A stretch of DNA of 64,000 nucleotides from Seonamhaeicola sp. ML3 (GTDB lineage Bacteria > Bacteroidota > Bacteroidia > Flavobacteriales > Flavobacteriaceae), in assembly GCF_023273855.1 (NCBI RefSeq), contig NZ_CP096884.1:2666001-2730000 (forward strand), in the 5' to 3' direction. Both the position numbers and the translations under genes were made by a program. The notes under the pieces are model-generated. The model saw nothing but the letters and a program-made list of their open reading frames with translations. It was not told the origin of the DNA and did no database searches. Each line of letters opens with the position of its first letter. The stretch's first letter is position 1. Below, piece by piece: positions 51,840 through 60,912 of this stretch.

Positions 51840-54401
51840 TTAAGCCAATGGAAAGTTTTGATTAACCAATTGTTTTTGTTGGTAAGCATGATTAAAATAA
51901 GTATCAGATAGTGCAATGCTACTTTTGTGTAATAAATTACTAAGTTCTGATAAAACCTCATCAAGATTTTGACGCAAAGTTTCTGTTCCATTTAATTCTA
52001 GTAACTTGATAATATCTAGGTTTTCTATAATTTTAATAGCCTCAGAAATATACGTGCTATAGTAGTTGTTTACCGATGAATTAGCTTCAAGTTGTGGAAG
52101 CTTTTGTATGTCTTTTTGAATACGTTTAAATTGGTAGGTTAGAGATTTGGTATATTCGGCATCAAGCATAACTAAACGAATCACATTTTCCACACTTAAA
52201 TAAGAACGATAGCTGTACCTATAAATATTTAGACTTTCATGACTTGTTAAAAATGATTCTAGAATTTCATACTGTAACTGTTCAGAATAATTAAAAACCA
52301 AAAGTGCTCTTAATTTTGCAATATGCATCATGGCTTGTTCGGTTTGCAAACCTATAAAATATAATAAAAGTCCTTGGCTTACTAGTATACTTTCTTCAAT
52401 AAGCCCCATAAACGCTATGAGTCTAGTTATAACACGATCAAGTAGTTTTGTGAGGTCTGGAATAGAACGGGTTTCGTTCTCTTTAAATTTATCCCATAAT
52501 TTTTTTATGCTATCAAATACACGCCACATATCTCTGGACCATAAGTTTCGTAAAGAATAGTAAGCATGATTAAAACTTGAAAGGGTCTGAGCAAAACTAC
52601 CAATTCGGTTTTCATCTAAAAGTAAAGACAAAATCTCTTCTATTGGGTCTTGTAACGTTTTTTCTGAATTTTTACCAACAAATCCTGGAAACGTAGAGGT
52701 AATATTAGTTACGGATTTATACAGATAAACCAAACTTCTAGATTCGGCATTTTGGTTGTTATATTGTTCGTTATTCATTCGGTTTAAAACCATACGCAAA
52801 TAACGAGCAGTTGTGAGAGCTCTACCTAAATACCTTCCAGACCAATACAGGTTTTCGGCCGTATTACTTGGCAAATGATTAATGTCTGATACCGATATTC
52901 TGCTGTTATCATTCCAAGAATAACTTTGAATATTGTATTGAAACTCATCAGAGATAATCCAAAAATCTTTACTTATACCTCCTCGTTGATTAGATACAAA
53001 CAAGTTTTCCCTTTCTGCGGCTACTCTTACCAAACCACCTGGCATTACGCTGTAAGTACTGTTATTTGCGATGGCAAATGTTCTACACATCACTTTTCTG
53101 GGTTCTAAAGTACCATTCAAAAAATCTGGTGCCGTTGAAAACGAAATTTTTTCTTGGGCCACAAACTTATATGGATTTAGCAGTATTTCATCTTTTAATG
53201 TACTTAGCGATGCGTCATCTAAAAATTCACAAAAATGAAGATATTCTCTATTTGAGCGGTCGATATTTTTAATTACAAATTCTCTCATATTATTGAGAAC
53301 ATGATTGCGTTCCCTTTCTTGTCCGCACCACCAGGAAGCAATTTGTGGCAATATTAAGTCTTCGTTGAAGAAATAATTACAAATACCATTCATAAAAGGT
53401 ATTAAACCGGAGTTTTCAAGAACGCCAGCACCAATGGGATTGACAATAGCAACCTGATTGTTTCTTACTACTTCTAGTAAACCGGCAACTCCTAAATATG
53501 AATCTTCTCTTAACTCTAGAGGGTCCATGAAGGCATCGTCAACACGTTTTAGAATAACATCAACTTGCTTAAGAGCTTTCAGGGTTTTCATCCATACTTT
53601 TCCATTTCTAACTACAAGGTCATTTCCGGTAACTAGCGGATATCCTAGGAAAGATGCCATATAGGCATGGTCAAAATATGTTTCGTTTAAGGGCCCTGGT
53701 GTTAAAATAACAATATTAGGGTTTATGACGTTATTTGGCGCCGAATCAATTAACATTTGATTAAACTCCGAAAAGAACTGGGTAGGCTGTTTAATATTAA
53801 TATCCTTAAACAGATTGGGCATCATTTTACTCAAAGAGTATCTGTTTTCTAAGGCATATCCCATACCTGAAGGAGCCTGTGTTCTGTCGTTAACAACCCA
53901 CATACGGCCGTCAGGTCCACGTGCTAAATCTGCAGCATATATTAATAATTGTTTTGCAGTTTTGTACTGAATTTGGTCACACTGTCTTAAAAATCCTCTA
54001 TGTCCATAAATAACTTCTGGAGGAATAATGCCATTATTAATAAGCTCGTGCTTACCGTAGATATCATTTAAAATAAGGTTTAATAATTCGGCTCTTTGGG
54101 TAATACCACGTTCTATAGTTACCCATTCATTTTGATGAACTAAAAAGGGAACAATGTTTAATCGCCATGAGCGTTGCATTCCTTTCGGGTCATTATAAAC
54201 ATTGTATGTAACACCATTCTCTTCTAAAAGCCAATTAATTTCGTTTTGTTTATCAATTAATCCTTGGTTTCCGTATTGGGTTAAATTTTTAAGTAATTTT
54301 CCCCAATTAGGATTAATGGATAAATCGGATTTCAAAACTTCATCGTAGTCTTTGAAATCGGAGAAATAGTTTTGAAATAGTATGTTAGAATGCATGGGCA
54401 T
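51840..54401 (-). CDS. Circularly permuted ATP-grasp plus alpha-E fusion
   Basis: 853 residues joining two usually separate proteins. Residues about 1-480: CP-ATP-grasp type 2 (DUF404/DUF407: GITQRAELLNLILNDIYG, YAADLARGPDGRMWVVNDRTQAPSGMGYALENRYS, IGAGVLENSGLIPFMNGI, FVAQEKI). Residues about 510-853: alpha-E (DUF403: NTAENLYWSGRYLGRALTTARYLR). ATP-grasp members make amide bonds; alpha-E is of unknown role. Three bp after the DUF2126 gene. Confidence 0.9.
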   Translation of the reverse strand: MPMHSNILFQNYFSDFKDYDEVLKSDLSINPNWGKLLKNLTQYGNQGLIDKQNEINWLLEENGVTYNVYNDPKGMQRSWRLNIVPFLVHQNEWVTIERGITQRAELLNLILNDIYGKHELINNGIIPPEVIYGHRGFLRQCDQIQYKTAKQLLIYAADLARGPDGRMWVVNDRTQAPSGMGYALENRYSLSKMMPNLFKDINIKQPTQFFSEFNQMLIDSAPNNVINPNIVILTPGPLNETYFDHAYMASFLGYPLVTGNDLVVRNGKVWMKTLKALKQVDVILKRVDDAFMDPLELREDSYLGVAGLLEVVRNNQVAIVNPIGAGVLENSGLIPFMNGICNYFFNEDLILPQIASWWCGQERERNHVLNNMREFVIKNIDRSNREYLHFCEFLDDASLSTLKDEILLNPYKFVAQEKISFSTAPDFLNGTLEPRKVMCRTFAIANNSTYSVMPGGLVRVAAERENLFVSNQRGGISKDFWIISDEFQYNIQSYSWNDNSRISVSDINHLPSNTAENLYWSGRYLGRALTTARYLRMVLNRMNNEQYNNQNAESRSLVYLYKSVTNITSTFPGFVGKNSEKTLQDPIEEILSLLLDENRIGSFAQTLSSFNHAYYSLRNLWSRDMWRVFDSIKKLWDKFKENETRSIPDLTKLLDRVITRLIAFMGLIEESILVSQGLLLYFIGLQTEQAMMHIAKLRALLVFNYSEQLQYEILESFLTSHESLNIYRYSYRSYLSVENVIRLVMLDAEYTKSLTYQFKRIQKDIQKLPQLEANSSVNNYYSTYISEAIKIIENLDIIKLLELNGTETLRQNLDEVLSELSNLLHKSSIALSDTYFNHAYQQKQLVNQNFPLA

Positions 54402-54404
54402 TGT

Positions 54405-57400
54405 CTACTTCTTTCTTAAATCTAAAGTAACGGGAAATTCGTTGTTAATTTCCAATTCTTTGTATTTAAATTGCTTTGGATTAATTTGTTTTTTAATCTT
54501 TTTAAATTCCTCTTTACTAATTACATCATGTTTATCTGGAATAATATCACCTTGGGTGTGATTAAAATTCCAAAAACGATTTATTCTTCTAGATTCGGCT
54601 TCTAAACTATTAATAGGAAAGGACTCGTATGAACGTCCTCCGGGATGCGCAACAAAATAAGTACATCCCCCTATAGAACGTTTATTCCAGGTGTCAACAA
54701 CATCAAAAACTAATGGCGCATCTACACCAATAGTAGGATGTAGAGCAGAATAGGGGTTCCAAGCTTTGTAACGAATACCCGCAACAAATTCACCTTTAAC
54801 ATCAGTTGGTTTTAAAGGTACTTTTACACCGTTACAAGTAATTACATACCTTTCATTTGTAAAATTAGTAACTTTAATTTGAATACGTTCCAAAGACGAA
54901 TCTACATATCTGGCAGTACCACCACCACTCATTTCTTCGCCTAAAACATTCCAAGGTTCTATGGCAGCGCGCAACTCAATATGAATATCGTTTATCGTAA
55001 CCATACCATGCAGCGGAAATCTAAATTCAAAAAATGGATTAAACCAATCTTCTTTAAACGCGTATCCAGCTTTATTTAGTTTTTTAACAACATCATTTAT
55101 GTCCTTTCTAACAAAGTGTTCAATTAAAAACTTATCATGTAATTCTGTACCCCAACGAACTAAATCATGTTCATAAGGTTTTTTCCAAAACCAAGCAACT
55201 AGTGTACGTACTAATAAGTTTTGCATTAAACTCATTTGAGCATGCGGAGGCATGTCAAAAGCTCGTAATTCTAAAATACCTAAACGCCCTGAGGTTGAGT
55301 CTGGTGAATATAATTTGTCTATACAGAATTCTGCTCGGTGTGTGTTCCCTGTTAAATCGGTTAAAAGATGTCTAAATAACCTATCTGTTAGCCAAAAAGG
55401 GACGTCACCATTTTTAGGAATTTTACTAAAGGCAATTTCTAGTTCGTAAAGGTTTTCCATACGAGCCTCATCAATACGTGGTGCTTGACTTGTAGCTCCA
55501 ATAAACGCACCTGAAAACAAATATGATAACCCCGGATGATGTTGCCAAAAGGTTAATAAACTTCTTAATAAACTTGGTTTTCTAAGAAGCGGACTATCAG
55601 CAGGAGTTATACCGCCCAAGGTTACATGATTTCCACCACCTGTACCTGTATGCTTCCCATCTATCATAAACTTTTCGGTGCCTAAGCGCGATAACTTAGC
55701 ATGTTTATAGAGTGAGAGCGTATTATATGTTAATTCACTCCAGTTTTTCGACGGTTGTACGTTCACTTCAATAACACCAGGGTCTGGTGTTATTTTTAGT
55801 GATTGTAAGCGGTTATCAAATGGTGGGTTATAGCCTTCAAAAACAACTGGAATATCCAAGTCTTTTGAAGTAGCTTCAATAGCGGTTACTAAATCTAAAT
55901 AATACTCTATGGCATCTAAAGGAGGTAAAAAGATATGAAGTTTATCATCCCTAATTTCAATGCACAAAGCAGTACGTATAAAATAATCATTTTTTGAAGC
56001 TTTTTTTTGCTCTTTATAACGTTTTTCAACTGCATCAAAATAAGTTGGTAATTTGTCTTGTTTAGAAAATTGGTCCAGTTGGAAGATGGGAAATTCTTTC
56101 TGCTTAGGTTTTTGAATTAATGAATTTAAAGGTAATCTTAAACCAACAGGTGAGTTCCCTGGTAATAGAAACAAATGTTTTCTTCTAAATGTCCAATCAC
56201 AACTATACCATGTGCCTTTGGAATTGTTGAGTGGTAAAACGTACCCTACAGGTTTTGTAGTTCCTTCTTTTAAAATATTTTGAAGTTTTTCTTTTACCAA
56301 TAGGTTTCCATCTTCTTTTGTGGGATCAACATCAATAGGCATTTGACCTTCTTGCCACAAAAAGTAAAAACTATCTTCGTAGGTGGGTTTTATATACTTT
56401 TCTGAAACACCTAAATATTTGGTTAATGTTTTAAGAAACTTTTTATCGGCGTCCTTTGGTAATTTTTCGGATTCTGAAAAAAGGGATAGTAGCTTTTTGT
56501 TTTGCCATATAGGCTTACCGTCTTTTCGCCAACAAATCTCAATAGACCAACGGGGTAGCGGTTCACCGGGATACCATTTACCTTGTGCTTGATGCAAAAC
56601 ACCACCTTTACCAAATTCATCATACAATCTAGCTGATAGATTTTTAGCAAGTTCTCGTTTGTGAGGGCCATCGGCATCTGTATTCCACTGTGCAGACTCC
56701 ATATCATCAATAGAAACAAATGTAGGTTCACCTCCCATGGTTAATCTAACATCGTCTTTTTCCAATTCTTCATCAACTTTAAAACCAAGATTGTAAATTG
56801 CGTTCCACTGCTCGTCGGTATAAGGTTTTGTAACTCTAGGCGATTCAAAAATGCGTTTTACTGTATTTTCATAGAAGAATTCTGTTTCGCAAATATCAGT
56901 CATTCCAGTAACAGGTGCCGCACTCTCAAAGGAGGGTGTACAAGCCAAAGGAATATGACCTTCACCAGCTAGAAGTCCAGAGGTAGCGTCGAAACCTATC
57001 CAACCAGCTCCTGGAACGTAAACTTCTGCCCAAGCATGTAAATCGGTAAAATCTTCTTCAGGACCGGACGGACCATCTAATGATTTTTCATCAGATTTTA
57101 ATTGCACCAAATACCCAGAAACGAATCTAGCTCCAAAACCTAAATGCCTCATAACCTGAACAAACAACCAAGCATAATCCCTACAAGAACCAACTTTAGA
57201 ATGTAATGTTTCTTCGCAGGATTGAACGCCCGGGTCTAAGCGAATACTGTAATTCAAGAATTCGTTTATTTTCCGATTTATATCAATCAGAAAAAAAATA
57301 GTTTTTCTAGGAGAAAGATCAATAGTTTTTAGAAATTCATTGAGCAACGGACCATTATCGGTTATTTCTAAATAAGGCAATAGTTCTTTCTTTACAGTAT

Positions 57401-57722
57401 CTACATACTGAAACGGATAATCTTCTGCATACTTTTCAACAAAAAAATCAAATGGATTTATAGTTTTTAAATCGGCTATAATCTCTACATCAATACTAAG
57501 TTCTTTAGTTTTTTCAGGAAATGTTAATCGTGCCAAATAGTTACCAAAAGGGTCTTGCTGCCAATTGAAAAAATGTTTTTCTGGTTTTATTTTTATTGAG
57601 TATGCTTCAATAGGAGTTCTGCTATGGGGTGCAGGTCTTAATCTAAATATGTGAGGAGATAAAGAAACAAGTCTGTCGTACTTATATTTTGTTTTGTGAG
57701 AAATAACAATTTTTAATGCCAT
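54405..57722 (-). CDS. Transglutaminase/DUF2126 putative amidoligase
   Basis: 1105 residues. N-terminal transglutaminase (C180 in VGSCRDYAWLFVQV, H229 in LHAWAEVYV, D245 in IGFDATSG), then DUF2126 from about residue 290 to the end (LTMGGEPTFVSIDDMES, HLFLLPGNSPVGLRLPL, HTGTGGGNHVTLGG, GIRYKAWNPYSALHPTIGVDAPLVFDV). First gene of the three-gene unit. Family work links this set to peptide amide-bond synthesis, but no product is known. Confidence 0.92.
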   Translation of the reverse strand: MALKIVISHKTKYKYDRLVSLSPHIFRLRPAPHSRTPIEAYSIKIKPEKHFFNWQQDPFGNYLARLTFPEKTKELSIDVEIIADLKTINPFDFFVEKYAEDYPFQYVDTVKKELLPYLEITDNGPLLNEFLKTIDLSPRKTIFFLIDINRKINEFLNYSIRLDPGVQSCEETLHSKVGSCRDYAWLFVQVMRHLGFGARFVSGYLVQLKSDEKSLDGPSGPEEDFTDLHAWAEVYVPGAGWIGFDATSGLLAGEGHIPLACTPSFESAAPVTGMTDICETEFFYENTVKRIFESPRVTKPYTDEQWNAIYNLGFKVDEELEKDDVRLTMGGEPTFVSIDDMESAQWNTDADGPHKRELAKNLSARLYDEFGKGGVLHQAQGKWYPGEPLPRWSIEICWRKDGKPIWQNKKLLSLFSESEKLPKDADKKFLKTLTKYLGVSEKYIKPTYEDSFYFLWQEGQMPIDVDPTKEDGNLLVKEKLQNILKEGTTKPVGYVLPLNNSKGTWYSCDWTFRRKHLFLLPGNSPVGLRLPLNSLIQKPKQKEFPIFQLDQFSKQDKLPTYFDAVEKRYKEQKKASKNDYFIRTALCIEIRDDKLHIFLPPLDAIEYYLDLVTAIEATSKDLDIPVVFEGYNPPFDNRLQSLKITPDPGVIEVNVQPSKNWSELTYNTLSLYKHAKLSRLGTEKFMIDGKHTGTGGGNHVTLGGITPADSPLLRKPSLLRSLLTFWQHHPGLSYLFSGAFIGATSQAPRIDEARMENLYELEIAFSKIPKNGDVPFWLTDRLFRHLLTDLTGNTHRAEFCIDKLYSPDSTSGRLGILELRAFDMPPHAQMSLMQNLLVRTLVAWFWKKPYEHDLVRWGTELHDKFLIEHFVRKDINDVVKKLNKAGYAFKEDWFNPFFEFRFPLHGMVTINDIHIELRAAIEPWNVLGEEMSGGGTARYVDSSLERIQIKVTNFTNERYVITCNGVKVPLKPTDVKGEFVAGIRYKAWNPYSALHPTIGVDAPLVFDVVDTWNKRSIGGCTYFVAHPGGRSYESFPINSLEAESRRINRFWNFNHTQGDIIPDKHDVISKEEFKKIKKQINPKQFKYKELEINNEFPVTLDLRKK

Positions 57723-57926
57723 ATTGCAGGTTTCTTTTTAAGCTATTTTAAATAGAAAAGTACTAATAATAAACTGTTCAGACTATATTCATTAGGATTA
57801 TTGTCATCAAAATTTTAATAATTGTGATTTTGCAAAGAAACAGAAACCTTGAATAGGGAATTGTTAAATATTGGTTTTAATATTTAAAACTCACCAACAT
57901 TTTTCAATGGAAAACTTATATGCAAC

Positions 57927-58967
57927 TTATTGGTTGTAAACTTGATTTTCCTGTTCGGCTACTCTAATAAAAGTAGTACGTTTAGTTAATTCTTTTAATC
58001 GTTGGGCACCAACATAAGTACATGTACTTCGTAGTCCTCCCAAAATATCTTGTAACGTATTTTCAACTTCGCCACGGTATGGCACTTCGACAGTTTTACC
58101 TTCGCTAGCTCTATATTCGGCAACGCCTCCAACATGCTTGTTCATGGCTGTGGAGGAGCTCATACCGTAAAACTGCTTATAAGGTTTGCCATTTTTTTCT
58201 ATGGTTTCTCCACCACTTTCATCATGGCCGGCAAGCATACCGCCCAGCATAACAAAATCGGCACCTGCTCCAAATGCTTTGGCAATATCTCCAGGGATGG
58301 AGCATCCACCATCACTAATTATTTGTCCACCTAAACCATGTGCAGCATCGGCACATTCTATAATAGCAGATAGTTGGGGGTAACCAACTCCAGTCTTAAC
58401 TCGTGTGGTACAGACAGATCCTGGGCCAATACCAACTTTAACAATATCTGCCCCAGAGAGCAATAGTTCCTCAACCATTTCTCCAGTGACTACATTACCT
58501 GCTATGATTACTTTATCAGGATAAAGTGCTCTAGTTTGTTTAACAAAATCGGCAAAGTATTCAGAGTAGCCATTAGCTACATCAATACAAATAAATTTTA
58601 TGAGTGGATTATATTCTAAAACCTGGGCTAGTTTCTTCGAATCTTGTTCGCTTATTCCTGTACTCACAGCAATATAATCGAAGCTTGTTTCTGGTAAGGT
58701 TAGCGCGAAAGCTTTCCAGTCTGAAACAGAATAGTGTTTGTGAATTGCTGTAAATAATTTTTTTTGAGCTAAAGATTTAGCCATTTCAAAGGTTCCAACG
58801 GTATCCATGTTAGCTGCCATAATTGGTATGCCATTCCAAGAAAACGGACTGTGAAGAAATTTAAACTCCCTTTCTAAACTTACCTCAGATCTACTTTTAA
58901 GCGTAGATCGTTTTGGACGAATCATAACGTCTTTAAACCCTAATTTTATATCATATTCAATTCTCAT
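57927..58967 (-). CDS. guaC: GMP reductase
   Basis: 346 residues, NADPH-dependent conversion of GMP to IMP. IMPDH/GMPR fold: catalytic Cys in [23 protein letters not shown] (C186), [47 protein letters not shown]. The absence of CBS domains and the GMPR-type [20 protein letters not shown] start support GuaC rather than GuaB. Confidence 0.95.
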   Translation of the reverse strand: MRIEYDIKLGFKDVMIRPKRSTLKSRSEVSLEREFKFLHSPFSWNGIPIMAANMDTVGTFEMAKSLAQKKLFTAIHKHYSVSDWKAFALTLPETSFDYIAVSTGISEQDSKKLAQVLEYNPLIKFICIDVANGYSEYFADFVKQTRALYPDKVIIAGNVVTGEMVEELLLSGADIVKVGIGPGSVCTTRVKTGVGYPQLSAIIECADAAHGLGGQIISDGGCSIPGDIAKAFGAGADFVMLGGMLAGHDESGGETIEKNGKPYKQFYGMSSSTAMNKHVGGVAEYRASEGKTVEVPYRGEVENTLQDILGGLRSTCTYVGAQRLKELTKRTTFIRVAEQENQVYNQ

Positions 58968-59098
58968 AGTCTACTAAAATTATCTAAAATAAAATTACGA
59001 TTTTTTAAGTAATATCCGTTTTTTTCAATCTTATTAATTCAGACTTTTGTTAAGATTATTGTTATATTTATGAGATGTTTATTAAACACCTAAATTAA

Positions 59099-60517
59099 AT
59101 GAATATCCTACTTAAGTTTTTAAGATCTAATACTAAAAAGATATTATCTGTTGTTGTTTTTGTTTCTGTTGCTTCCATACTCTTTTTGGTTTATGCTTTT
59201 TTGGAAAATTTATTTGAGGTAAAGGCAATAATCGTTTCCTTATTTTCTATTGCTATTTTTTTGATTCTCATACTGCAATATTTCCTAAAGAATCAGCTAA
59301 AAAATGATGTTACAAGATTGAATTTAAATAATAGGGTTGTAGATTTAAAATTTGCTTTGAAGAAGGCTGAAAAATTAGCTGAACAAAAATCTGTGTATTT
59401 AGCTAATATGAGTTATGAAGTGAGAACACCACTTAATACCGTAATTGGTATGTTAAATATGCTGAAGCAGACCGAATTAGATGAAGATCAAAGTGCGCAG
59501 GTTGAAATAGCCACTTACTCCTCTATGCATTTGTTACAGCTTGTAAATATGGTCACAGATAATTCTGAGGTTGATGCGGGAGATTTTAAACTCAATATGC
59601 AAACCATAGATTTAGAAACAGATTTAGGAAGGCTTTTTAAAGTTTTAGAATATCAAGCTTGGGAGAAAGGTTTGGAGTTTGAATTTAAATTTTTGGCAGA
59701 AGAGAAGGATAAGTTTTTAGTTATAGGGGATACAGCTAGAATTCAGCAAGTACTCATTAACCTTATTAATAACGCTATTAAGTTCACCAATTCTGGTAAA
59801 ATATCTATAATAGTAGATCAAAGTATTGGTATTGATAACGAACAAATCATCACATTTTATGTAAAGGATACCGGTGTAGGCATGAAACAAGCAGAGGTGC
59901 AGAGTATTTTTGCAGATACAGATAAGGGGCTTGAAAATTCTATAACCAGAGACTACAGAGGTGGTGGCATGGGACTTTCAATATCGCACAAATTAGTAGG
60001 TTTAATGGGAGGGGAGTTGAAATTAGAAACCAAAGAGAATGAAGGGTCTACATTTTATTTTAGCCTACAGTTAAAGAAAACCTTGAGCTTGAAAACAGCT
60101 GAGCAAGAATTTAACCCAATTTTAAAGGAAAAGTTTAATGTTTTGGTTGCCGAGGATAACAGAATGAACCAAAAGGTTATTAAGTTTCTACTGGAACGAG
60201 AAGGGGCAGACTGTACTTTTGTTAAAAATGGTTTAGAAGCACTAGAACTATACAAGATATTGGATTTTGATATGGTCTTTATGGACATCTACATGCCAGA
60301 TATGGATGGTTATGAGGCTACCAAATCCATAAAACGCACCCAAAAATATTTGTCTCATAAAATTCCAGTAATTGGAGTTTCTGCAAGTGCATTCGAGGAA
60401 GACTTAGAACATGCTAAGTCTAGTGGTATTGATGAGTTCTTATCTAAACCAATAGAAGTTGAAAAACTCAAGGATTTATTGGTTAAATATTCGAAAAATA
60501 AAACAATGGCCGAGTAG
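59099..60517 (+). CDS. Hybrid histidine kinase-like protein lacking the H-box His
   Basis: 472 residues. Two TM segments (15-35 and 43-62), dimerisation domain with LANMSYEVRTPLNTVIG in which the phosphoacceptor His is Tyr106 (TAT at 59414-59416). HATPase_c is intact: NNAIKF, DTGVGM (257-262) and GGGMGLS. C-terminal receiver with D396 (MDIYMPDMDG), S428 and K450. As written it cannot autophosphorylate on His. It may work as a phosphatase, a pseudokinase or a receiver for another kinase. No sensor domain beyond the membrane part. Confidence 0.9.
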   Translation: MNILLKFLRSNTKKILSVVVFVSVASILFLVYAFLENLFEVKAIIVSLFSIAIFLILILQYFLKNQLKNDVTRLNLNNRVVDLKFALKKAEKLAEQKSVYLANMSYEVRTPLNTVIGMLNMLKQTELDEDQSAQVEIATYSSMHLLQLVNMVTDNSEVDAGDFKLNMQTIDLETDLGRLFKVLEYQAWEKGLEFEFKFLAEEKDKFLVIGDTARIQQVLINLINNAIKFTNSGKISIIVDQSIGIDNEQIITFYVKDTGVGMKQAEVQSIFADTDKGLENSITRDYRGGGMGLSISHKLVGLMGGELKLETKENEGSTFYFSLQLKKTLSLKTAEQEFNPILKEKFNVLVAEDNRMNQKVIKFLLEREGADCTFVKNGLEALELYKILDFDMVFMDIYMPDMDGYEATKSIKRTQKYLSHKIPVIGVSASAFEEDLEHAKSSGIDEFLSKPIEVEKLKDLLVKYSKNKTMAE

Positions 60518-60522
60518 GGAAC

Positions 60523-60903
60523 CTATTTCGAAGCAATCATACTAATCTCTACATTAACATCTTTTGGCAATCTTGTTACTTCAACGGTTTCTCTAGCTGG
60601 AGCAGTAGTCTCGTCAAAATAACTACCGTAAACTTCGTTAATGGTTTTAAAGTTGTTCATGTCGCTAATAAAAATCGACGACTTTAAGACATGTTCAAAA
60701 GTCATTTCAGCAGCTTCTAAAATGGCTTTTAAGTTTTTCATCACACAATGAGTTTCTGAGGTTATATCCTCTAAAACAAGACTTCCTGTTTCAACATCTA
60801 TTGCGATCTGTCCAGAAATGTACAATGTATTTTCATTTAATATAGCTTGGTTGTATGGACCAAGTGGGGCAGGTGCTTTAGTTGTAGAAATAACTTTTTT
60901 CAT
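60523..60903 (-). CDS. ridA: RidA family enamine/imine deaminase
   Basis: 126 residues, trimeric enzyme that hydrolyses reactive 2-aminoacrylate-type enamines. YNQAILNENTLYISGQIAIDVETGSL (17-42), catalytic-site Arg in ARETVEVTRLPKDVNVEISMIA. Co-directional with lptD, 9 bp after it. Confidence 0.93.
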   Translation of the reverse strand: MKKVISTTKAPAPLGPYNQAILNENTLYISGQIAIDVETGSLVLEDITSETHCVMKNLKAILEAAEMTFEHVLKSSIFISDMNNFKTINEVYGSYFDETTAPARETVEVTRLPKDVNVEISMIASK

Positions 60904-60912
60904 GATAAAAAT

